Part shown: piece after piece, positions 52,932 to 60,800 of the stretch
Layout of the letters: each line of letters opens with the position of its first letter
Numbering within the stretch: position 1 is the first letter of the stretch
Assembly (NCBI GenBank): GCA_964468125.1
Contig: CAYXVF010000023.1
Span: 1-63,473, forward strand
DNA from: CAYXVF01 sp964468125
GTDB taxonomy: Bacteria; Myxococcota; XYA12-FULL-58-9; CAYXVF01
Reading direction: 5' to 3'
DNA: 63,473 bases
Position numbers and translations under genes: made by a program
The notes under the pieces: model-generated
The model's database searches: none
Seen by the model: the letters and a program-made list of their open reading frames with translations, nothing else
Told to the model about the DNA's origin: nothing

Positions 52932-54278
52932 TCACGTGGCGTCGGCGAACATGTCGACCAGGTTGCGAATCGTCGTCTGCATGTCGTCCTTCTCGTCGAG
53001 TCCCTGCTTTAGAAACGCCTCGACCTCTTCGATCTTGTCGATCGCGTAGTCGGTCTTCGGGTCGCTGCCGTATTGGTAGGCGCCGAGAAGGATGAGGTCG
53101 CGCTGCTTTTCATAGGTCGCGAGGACTTCGCGCAGCTTGCCCGCGGCCAGCTTGTGTTGTTGCTCCACGATCCCATTCATCACACGAGAGAGGGATACTG
53201 GGACGTCGATCGCCGGCCAGTGGTTCCGGGCTCCGAGCTGGCGATTCAGAATGATGTGACCGTCGAGAATACCTCGAACCTCGTCGGCGATGGGCTCGTC
53301 CATGTCGCCGGCCTGCACGAGGACCGTGTAGAGGGCGGTGATCGACCCCGTGTCGTCGTTACCCGTGCGCTCCATCAATCGGGGGATCTGCGCGAACACG
53401 CTCGGCGGATAGCCCTGGCGCGCTGGAGGCTCACCAATGGCGAGGCCGATCTCGCGCTGCGCTCGCGCGAAACGGGTCGCCGAGTCCATCATGAAGAGCA
53501 CGCGCTTGCCTTGGTCGCGAAACCACTCAGCGATGGCGGTGGCTACAAACGCCGACTTCAGGCGGACGAGCGAGGGCTGGTCCGATGTCGCGACCACGGT
53601 CACGGACTTTTTGACCCCCTCTGCGCCGAGGGACTCTTCGATGAAGTCACGGACTTCGCGACCACGTTCGCCGACGAGACAGGTGACGACGACCTCCGCT
53701 TCCGTGTTCCGGGCGATCTGCCCCATCAGCGTCGATTTTCCGACACCCGAACCGGCGAAGAGGCCGACGCGCTGCCCGAGGCCGACGGTGAGCAAGCCGT
53801 CGATCGCTCTCACCCCCATGGCGAGGCTCTCGGTGACGCGTTTGCGTCGCATCGCGTTGGGTGCGGGACGGTCGACCTCCCACTCCTGCAGGTCGCCCAC
53901 GTGGGCGAGATCTGGACCTTCGTCGATCGGGCGACCGAGCCCATCGAGAATGCGGCCCAGGAGCCCCCATCCGCACTTGATCGAGAATTGTCGGCCCGAG
54001 GGGAGGACCTCGCAATCCGGTCCGATGCCGTAGGCGTCACCCAATGGCATCAACATCACTGCCTCGTCTTTGAAGCCCACGACCTCGCTGACGATCCGCT
54101 TGCCGAAGCCAGTGTCGATGTAACACATCTCGCCGATGCGGACGCCGGGGACGGTCGCCTTGATCACGAGGCCAGCAACTTCCGTGACCCGGCCACGAAT
54201 GTTGATGGTCTCCGTCTCTTCGACGGCGCGAATGTACTTCTCGAGGTTGATGACCGGGACGTCGAGATTCAGGTCCAT
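52932..54278 (-). CDS. sctN: T3SS ATPase SctN (FliI/YscN family)
   Basis: The 448-aa F1-like ATPase energises substrate unfolding and export. It has Walker A FAGSGVGKSTLMG (residues 174-186), VLFMMDSATRFARAQREIG (Walker B region) and the FliI/SctN hallmark GEPPARQGYPPSVFAQIPRL. The C-terminal domain is complete. The N-terminal beta-barrel is short, as usual in SctN. It starts 4 bases after the sctL stop in minus-strand order and is followed by the PLP enzyme gene. In flagellar operons fliH is also directly before fliI. Confidence 0.96.
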   Translation of the reverse strand: MDLNLDVPVINLEKYIRAVEETETINIRGRVTEVAGLVIKATVPGVRIGEMCYIDTGFGKRIVSEVVGFKDEAVMLMPLGDAYGIGPDCEVLPSGRQFSIKCGWGLLGRILDGLGRPIDEGPDLAHVGDLQEWEVDRPAPNAMRRKRVTESLAMGVRAIDGLLTVGLGQRVGLFAGSGVGKSTLMGQIARNTEAEVVVTCLVGERGREVRDFIEESLGAEGVKKSVTVVATSDQPSLVRLKSAFVATAIAEWFRDQGKRVLFMMDSATRFARAQREIGLAIGEPPARQGYPPSVFAQIPRLMERTGNDDTGSITALYTVLVQAGDMDEPIADEVRGILDGHIILNRQLGARNHWPAIDVPVSLSRVMNGIVEQQHKLAAGKLREVLATYEKQRDLILLGAYQYGSDPKTDYAIDKIEEVEAFLKQGLDEKDDMQTTIRNLVDMFADAT

Positions 54279-54282
54279 TCTG

Positions 54283-54972
54283 CTACTGCCCCGCCATGCT
54301 CACGTCCATCAAGACGCGCTCAAAGATTGCGAGCTGAGTTTCGAGCTGTGCGTCGATGCTCCCCGCGTCCGTTTCGATGACCACTCCGTGTCGGGCGACG
54401 TCCGAGTCTTCGCGAATGCCGATTTCCTTACAGCGGCTCAGAACCTCCACGAGGTCTGGTTTGTGCTCGCGGATCATCTGGTAGTCGGCTGGGTTGACGC
54501 GCAGGTAGATCTCCTGCCGCTGGCGAGCCTTGTCACTGAGCGCCTGTTTCACGATATCCACCACTGCTTCCGGGTGGAACTCGAGCTCCTTGCCGAGGAT
54601 CTTGCGGGCGATGGTGATGGCGAGCTCGCGCAGCTGAGGCTCGACCTGTTCTTCGAGCTTGCGGAACTTTGCCGTGATGCTGGCGATGAGCTGCTGCACC
54701 TCCTGCGCCGCGGCGGCCTTGCCTTCCTCGTAACCTTGCGCCTGGGCCTGCCGCTTGATCTCTTCGGCTTCTTCGCTCGCGACTCGAATGATCTCATCGC
54801 GGGCGGACTGCGCCTCGGCGAGGATCTTGTGCTTCTCGCTCCGCGCCTCGATGGTGTCTTTCTTCTGGATGTTGCCGGCGCGGCGCGGTCGGATCTCCTG
54901 GGTGAAACTCGGCTCAGAAGACCAGTCTTCGGTCGGCTCCGGCGCCTGTGTGCTCTTGATTACCTTCGGCAT
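54283..54972 (-). CDS. sctL: T3SS ATPase regulator/stator SctL (FliH/YscL family)
   Basis: The 229-aa protein has an acidic and helical N terminus with a coiled coil (EARSEKHKILAEAQSARDEI, ASEEAEEIKRQAQAQGYEE) and a C-terminal V/F-type ATPase E-subunit-like domain. That domain reads EFHPEAVVDIVKQALSDKAR, then IYLRVNPADYQMIREHKPDL, and GVVIETDAGSIDAQLETQLA. It holds SctN and couples it to the SctQ pods. It is followed by sctN after 4 bases, as fliH is by fliI. The start at 54972 (MPKVIKSTQAPE) is clear. Confidence 0.92.
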   Translation of the reverse strand: MPKVIKSTQAPEPTEDWSSEPSFTQEIRPRRAGNIQKKDTIEARSEKHKILAEAQSARDEIIRVASEEAEEIKRQAQAQGYEEGKAAAAQEVQQLIASITAKFRKLEEQVEPQLRELAITIARKILGKELEFHPEAVVDIVKQALSDKARQRQEIYLRVNPADYQMIREHKPDLVEVLSRCKEIGIREDSDVARHGVVIETDAGSIDAQLETQLAIFERVLMDVSMAGQ

Positions 54973-55023
54973 GGTGTCTCCGATTCTGCCACCGCGATTC
55001 GTTTTTCGACAGTCTTTGCTGCT

Positions 55024-56121
55024 TCAGCCCTCAAACTGGTCCATTCCGATCCCGCGTGGATCTCCCATCGCCTCGGGCTCGCTCGGTCGCTCGTCGAGGG
55101 CTGCGATCGAACCCGCCGCATCAAAATAGCTCATTTCGGCTTCCGCCCATCGGGCATCGATGGCCTTGTCGCGGGCCAGGCGGACGACGCGTACGAGAAT
55201 CGAATCCTGGAGTCGCTGGAGCATGCTCGCGTCGTATTCGCCGGACTCCCGCACCTTTTTTACGAAGGTCACAAACAGCTCGCCGGGGCCCTTCGGGAGG
55301 CGCTGACGCATTCCGCTCGCGAAGCTCTCGTCCTCGAGGAGGCTCGCTCGAGCGATCCGCCACATTCCGGATTTCTGAAACAGCTCCTCCGTGTCGCGAA
55401 AATCGACCACCACCTTCGCGAGAAAACGCTGGGCCGCCTTCAGGTCCGGCAAGTCCGTATGGGAGGCGCTTCGAACGGCGAGGATGAGCTCCTCCGCCTT
55501 GTCCCGGGGCAAACGCCGGCAAAACTCCGCGAGTGCCATCGGCCCAACGGAAACGAAGGCCTGGCTCAGCTCGACCAAGCCGAGGGCGCGCATCAGCGAG
55601 AAGAGGTCGTTGCGCTCGAGCTGGAGAATGTCTCGAAAGGCGAAGCCCTTGCGGGTGGGCCTCGGCATCGGGTCGAAGCGATTCTCGAAGATTTCCCGAA
55701 CCGCGCGCACGAGCTCCAGAGGAACGCGTTTGATTTCGTTCTTTGGAGGGAGCGCCTGACGAATGCCTGGCGGAAGACGTTTGAGCACGGAACGGACCGT
55801 GGGCGTCGGCAGGGTGATGAGGACGCAGGCTACGACGCGCGCGCTCTCGCCTTTGAGCCCCTGGAGGATCCAGGTGGGGTCGATCCGTTCCACGCCTCGA
55901 TTGGCGCCCGTGGAGAGCGCCTGCTTCATTTCGTGGACCATGAAGGGCACGCGCTTCTCGGTCGGGATTTCGAGGAGCGCCTGAGCCTTCTGTTCGAGTC
56001 GACCCCGCGATTCCTGCGGCAGGTGCTGAAACAAACCGATCTCTTCGCTCCCCCCCACAGTGAGGGTTGTGAGGAGGAGCATCGCCTCCCTATCGTCGAG
56101 AGGTTCGAAGAACGGGTGCAT
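55024..56121 (-). CDS. FliG-like protein in the sctK position
   Basis: The 365-aa protein is encoded exactly between sctJ (4 bases) and sctL (51 bases), where injectisomes have sctK and flagella have fliG. Its sequence follows FliG: an N-terminal repeat EEIGLFQHLPQESRGRLEQK, and middle-domain text GESARVVACVLITLPTPTVR followed by SVLKRLPPGIRQ (compare hPQ..A..L..Lp...a..vL..LP). The C-domain pattern is AFRDILQLERNDLFSLMRAL, then LAEFCRRLPRDKAEELI (compare F.FeDi..L...di..llr). A helical C-terminal extension of about 100 residues follows. Whether it forms an MS/C-ring adaptor like FliG is inferred. The charged torque helix of FliG is not clearly present. Confidence 0.75.
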   Translation of the reverse strand: MHPFFEPLDDREAMLLLTTLTVGGSEEIGLFQHLPQESRGRLEQKAQALLEIPTEKRVPFMVHEMKQALSTGANRGVERIDPTWILQGLKGESARVVACVLITLPTPTVRSVLKRLPPGIRQALPPKNEIKRVPLELVRAVREIFENRFDPMPRPTRKGFAFRDILQLERNDLFSLMRALGLVELSQAFVSVGPMALAEFCRRLPRDKAEELILAVRSASHTDLPDLKAAQRFLAKVVVDFRDTEELFQKSGMWRIARASLLEDESFASGMRQRLPKGPGELFVTFVKKVRESGEYDASMLQRLQDSILVRVVRLARDKAIDARWAEAEMSYFDAAGSIAALDERPSEPEAMGDPRGIGMDQFEG

Positions 56122-56125
56122 TCAG

Positions 56126-56974
56126 TTAGGCCACCCCGCTCGCGCTGTCGCCGGGGCGTCGTCGCGCCTTGGCGATCTCGCTTTGCAGTCGGATCAGGCG
56201 ACCGCGCACCGAACGCAGGCGGGCTTGGGTGAAAATGATGAAGGCTCCGAGGATCAAGATCACCGCAGCAAAGGCTGCCACCCCCGTGTTGAGCTGCTTG
56301 TTGCTCCAGCACTGGAGGCCCTGGCAGCCCGCCACAGACGTGCCGTCGCCGACCTTGTCCATGATGCGCTTGAAGAGCGGCGAGATCTGCTTGGGACTCA
56401 TCAGCACCGTGACGTTTTCTTCCGTGAGCTTTTCGACTCCGCGCGCGACCAGGGTCTTGACCTCCGGAATACTCACTGGCTTCGCATCGCCAGCGCCCGG
56501 GAGATAGACCAGCGCGACACTCGCCGTCGTGGGGGGCGGCGCCTCACCGCTGGCGCGAAGCACGGAGTCTTCGGGCATGACAATCTGAACCTGGGCGTCG
56601 AGGATCCCGTTGATGATGCGCAGCTGGTTTTCGATCTCGCCCTCGACCGCCTGAAGGAATCGGGCTTTTTCCTGACTGGCACTCGGGATCAGACCACCCT
56701 CGCCAAAGACGTCGTAGCCCAGGCCGTGCTCGCGGGGCAGATCGTGTTGGTTCAGGATCGTGATCGCATCGAGGCGGCGACTGCCCGGAACCTTGATTTG
56801 GTACGACTTCTTGCGACCGTCATCGATGACGTTCTTCGACCCCGTAATGCCGTCGTAGGCCAAAACTTCGATGATCTCGTTGGCCTGTTTCTCCGTTGTA
56901 AGGTCGCGAACGATGACCTCCTGGGCGCAAGCGGTGGCACACATCAGCACGACACAAAGCGGGGCTCGTCTCAC
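56126..56974 (-). CDS. sctJ: T3SS inner-ring lipoprotein SctJ (YscJ/FliF family)
   Basis: The 282-aa protein is of injectisome size, about half of FliF. From a GTG at 56974 it has a lipoprotein-like signal (VRRAPLCVVLMCATAC). Ring-building motifs follow: TTEKQANEIIEVLAYDGITG, RRLDAITILNQHDLPR and GEIENQLRIINGILDAQVQI, with MPEDSVLRA, then SVALVYLPG. A C-terminal TM helix (GVAAFAAVILILGAFIIF) and basic tail complete it. It forms the inner-membrane ring. An upstream frame start at 57028 is less likely because the lipobox would be internal. It follows sctI and precedes the FliG-like gene. Confidence 0.95.
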   Translation of the reverse strand: MRRAPLCVVLMCATACAQEVIVRDLTTEKQANEIIEVLAYDGITGSKNVIDDGRKKSYQIKVPGSRRLDAITILNQHDLPREHGLGYDVFGEGGLIPSASQEKARFLQAVEGEIENQLRIINGILDAQVQIVMPEDSVLRASGEAPPPTTASVALVYLPGAGDAKPVSIPEVKTLVARGVEKLTEENVTVLMSPKQISPLFKRIMDKVGDGTSVAGCQGLQCWSNKQLNTGVAAFAAVILILGAFIIFTQARLRSVRGRLIRLQSEIAKARRRPGDSASGVA

Positions 56975-57139
56975 AGTCAATCCTGGCTCGGTCCTCAAAT
57001 GTTCACGACAGACGCGATGGTGTCTCACATCATGCCACAGAGCAAAGGCCCATGGGCGCCATTGTGTCCGGTTTTATCGGCGATCGCGAGAGATTCGGTG
57101 CGGGTGAAGAAACCCGCACCGGGTAGGGGGAAATTGGCG

Positions 57140-57634
57140 CTAGACCTGCGTGTTCATGGTCTGCTTCACGCCGCTGGTGGCCTTTTCGATGACCTTGGAC
57201 GTGAGCTCGAGCTCCTGGGTGAACTTGTAGACCCCGGCCTGCATCGCGATCAGCTCCGGAGGGCTGAACTGGCGGCCTGAGAGCGCCATGTTCATGATTT
57301 CGGTCATCTTGTCCTGACCGTTGACCATCGACTCGAGCATCTTTGCGATCTTCGACCGCTCGGTTTGAGCGGCCTCACCGACGCGCATGGTGGGGCTCGT
57401 CGCCTGAATCTTGGCCTGGGCGAGCACATTCGCCGCCTTACGCGTGGCCTGCACGTTTTCGGTCTTTTGGACCTCTTGCACGCGCATGCTGTCGAGCTTC
57501 TGCGCGAAGTCGCCGCCACCTCCCCCTGGCTTGGTCTGGTTTTCGAGCTTGGAGATCTCGGCTTGCGCCTTCTGCATCTCCTTCATCAATTCGCCCGCTG
57601 CTTTGCCGAGACCGCTTCCGGTGGGATCAGCCAT
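57140..57634 (-). CDS. sctI: T3SS inner-rod protein SctI (YscI/PrgJ-like)
   Basis: The 164-aa protein ends with the YscI/PrgJ-type C-terminal helix: LIAMQAGVYKFTQELELTSK, then VIEKATSGVKQTMNTQV. This is the part that polymerises with the export gate and needle. The N-terminal about 95 residues (MKEMQKAQAEISKLENQ, Gly-rich spacer, DSMRVQEVQKTENVQATR) are longer than in standard SctI (usually about 80-115 aa in total). No signal peptide. It is the first recognised gene of the minus-strand block and stands where fliE stands in flagellar operons (before fliF). The start at 57634 (MADPTGSG) is clear. The 231 bases upstream probably hold the operon promoter. Confidence 0.85.
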   Translation of the reverse strand: MADPTGSGLGKAAGELMKEMQKAQAEISKLENQTKPGGGGGDFAQKLDSMRVQEVQKTENVQATRKAANVLAQAKIQATSPTMRVGEAAQTERSKIAKMLESMVNGQDKMTEIMNMALSGRQFSPPELIAMQAGVYKFTQELELTSKVIEKATSGVKQTMNTQV

Positions 57635-57865
57635 GAGACCTCCAGGCTTGCTCTATGTCGAAGAACGGCAAGAGCCGTTCGAATGTCGTCTTCTAGTCCG
57701 AAGCGTCAAAAGTGTGGGCGCAGGCGGATCGCTGGGGACTCGCTGCCCGACTTTTTAGGCTCCAGGGGACTTTCCCAGCAGCCCTGCACTTCGGTTGAAA
57801 AAATTCCCATTAGAGTAGGAACTTTCGCACAATCGCCGTCAAGGTGACACACACAACGCGCTGCG

Positions 57866-60800
57866 TTAGGGCGCGAGCGCGCGCACCATGCCCCGGTTGT
57901 GCTCGACGACGTACAAGGTGCCGTCCGCGCCGACCTCGAGCCCCCGGGGCTCGGCGTGGGTCGCGTCCGCCCGCGGCACCGGGTCGATGGTCACGGTGCT
58001 CGCTCCGGCGCCGGAGAAAACCGTCGACAGGCGCGACGCCGGGTCGCTGCTCTTCACGTTCGCGACCCGGTAGATGACGTCGTAGTCGCTGACGTAGAGC
58101 GCCCCGTCGGCGCCGAAGTCGAGGTCAAAGGGCACTCCGATCTGCGCGTCGCGCCCAGGAATCCCGTTGGGTGCGGTCGTGAGTCCGCCCCCCAGCACCC
58201 GGTCCAAAACCACAGGATCGTAGGAAACCACCTTGTAGACCAGGTTCACGCTTTCGATCCCCAGCACCGACGGACAATTGCCGGACAATGAGTCGGTGAC
58301 CCCGATGTACATCGTGCCTTCGTCGTCAAAGGTGATTGCGCCGGTGAGAGAGTAGAACGTGTTTTCCTCGCAGATGCCTACGCTCGCTCGGCCGACGAGC
58401 AGCCGGGTGAGCTGCGTGCCCTCGACGAGCGAGATCGTTCGGCAACCGCTGTCGAAGGGGTGCACGCCGTCGACGATGTAGAACGCGCCGGGCTCGCTAG
58501 GATTGACCTCCACTGCGTGGGTTCGCCGGAATTGGGCGTTGAGGGCCACGCCGGTGGTTCCGGTCGTGACATTTCCCATGCTGTCCACGAAGTCGCACCC
58601 AAAGCTGTAGGCGCCCGCGCTCTGAAAGATGATGGGCTCCGGCGTCGCGTCGAGGTCGATGGTCAGGATCTCGTATTGGGTGGCCATGTGCAAAAGCCCG
58701 CCGTCCCGGGCGAGCCCCGCCGGCTGTGTGAAGGTGGCGAGCCGCGCCGGACCGCTCAGGCCTGAGCGTGCAGGGCTGCCATTGCCGGCGATGATCCGGG
58801 TTTCACCCGCGGGAGAAATGGCGACGAGACGCCGACCGTTGAAGCTCGTCACGTAGATCGTGCCATCGTCGTCTTCCACGGCGAACTGCGGTGCGTCCAG
58901 GAAAGTCTGGCTCGCCGGGCCCGCGCTCGGTGCTCCCACCTGGCCGTTGCTGTTGACCACTGGGACCCATTCGTCTGAAACGAGTGCCCGGGCGGTGGCG
59001 TTTGCCACCGCGGTTCCGAGAATTCCTTCGATGTTGGAGACCTCAAAGCCGTAGCCATAGGAGCCAGGGGCTCGGCCGGCCCAGAGATTGGTGACGAGGC
59101 TTCCGTCCGGGAACGTGCGTCCACCGGTGATCGTCGCGAAGGCCCCCTCGGATAGGGGAAGGATCTCCACGTCGAGGCGGCCGCGGGGCGGTGCGCCATC
59201 GACGGTGACCGTGACCACCGTGTTGACCGGCGATGGGGCGTTGACCGTGGTGGAGGCGGGATCGGCGACCGAAACGTTGAAGACCGGGCGGGCCGTCGCT
59301 TCGAGGGCGCGCACCATGAACACCGCGTTGTAGGCGAGGTCCTGAACGAAGACGTTCCCCTGGCTGTCCTTGGCGATCGAGAACGATTGACCGAACTGCT
59401 GGTCCGCCAGGCTCACCGGGGAAAAAGATGGGATCGTGGCTCCCCCACTGACGTTGGTCAATCGCTCCATGTAGCCATCGAGGGCCACACGCCAGAGGGT
59501 TTCGATGGCCCCGGTCCCAAAGTCCATCACCAGGAAGGAGCCCGCCTCTTCCGGGACGACGGAGTCCGCTCGTCCGAAGGCCGCCGAGCCGATCGACGCG
59601 CTGAAGTAGGTCGGTGTCTCGCTGACGAGATTGCCGGCGATCCGCGTGAGCACCCCGTCGATTTCGCGCGCGAGCGTGTAGCGATTCGCCGAAGGCCCGG
59701 CTCCATCGTAGCCGCCGGCCACTAGGTTGCCGTTCGAATCGAAGTCGATGCCGTAGTACCAGCTCGTCGTCGGGTTCCTCGCCGAGCTGGAGTTGGAGTA
59801 GACGCGCTCAACGAGGCCACCCGGCTGCAGGCTGCGGATGTAGCGACAGTTCACCTCGGACCAGAAGAGAGTGCCGTCACTGCGCACTGCGAGGTCATCG
59901 ACGTAGAGCTGCGTCGCGAGTGGGGGATCGCTCAGTCCGCTCGTGCAGCTCGCGCCTGCCCCCCCTTGGGCGAGGGTGCCGACCGTGCCGTCCGGGTCGA
60001 CCTGCCGGATGCGAATCGAGCCCTGCTCGACGATGTAGACCGTGCCGTCCGGGCCCACCGCGACCTCAGTGGGAAGACTCAGCTGCGCGGCGCTCGCCTG
60101 TCCACCGTCGCCCAGGGTTCCGCGCCCATTTCCGCCGGCGAAAACGGTCGTGTAGCCGCTCGGCTCCATGCGCAATACGCGGTCGTTGTTGCGGTCCGCG
60201 ACGAATAGGTCGTCTTCGTAGGGGCTGCCCGGAGGACCCACCGCGATGCGGTACGGCTGGTTCAGACGAAAGGCCGTCCCGGCGCCGGTGCTCGGCACCG
60301 TGGCTCCGGCGAGGCCGCTCTGGTTCAGGACGGGTATGACCGTTCCCGGGGCCAGGTCGTTCGCCTGAAGGTCGACTTCCACGGTTGCGATCTCCTGACC
60401 TTCGAAGTCTCGCGCGGTGACGGTAAATGTCTGAAGCCCCGGCGTCAGGCCCAGGGTGGGGTTCGCCGCCGCGCGGCCGTCGGAGTTCGTGCTCACCACC
60501 GCCGGGACCACGTGCGCCCCTGGTGGCGCCACAAACTCGACGAGCAGGTTTGGGACCGGCGCCCCGCTGCCGTCGGTCACTCGGATCTCGATCAAACCGC
60601 CCGCGCCCCGGGAGATCAGACCAGAGAGCCCGGCGCCGGAAGTCAGCGTGGCGCCAAAGGGCGGCTGCCAGGGACAATCGTACGGGCAGGTGCCCGGGAG
60701 CTCGCCGCCGTCACAGGCTCCGTTGCCGCAGCTCGCGAGTGGGCAGTCGGTGGGGCAGCTCACTCCGCTCGTATCGTTCGTTTCCTCTTGGTCGCAGACG

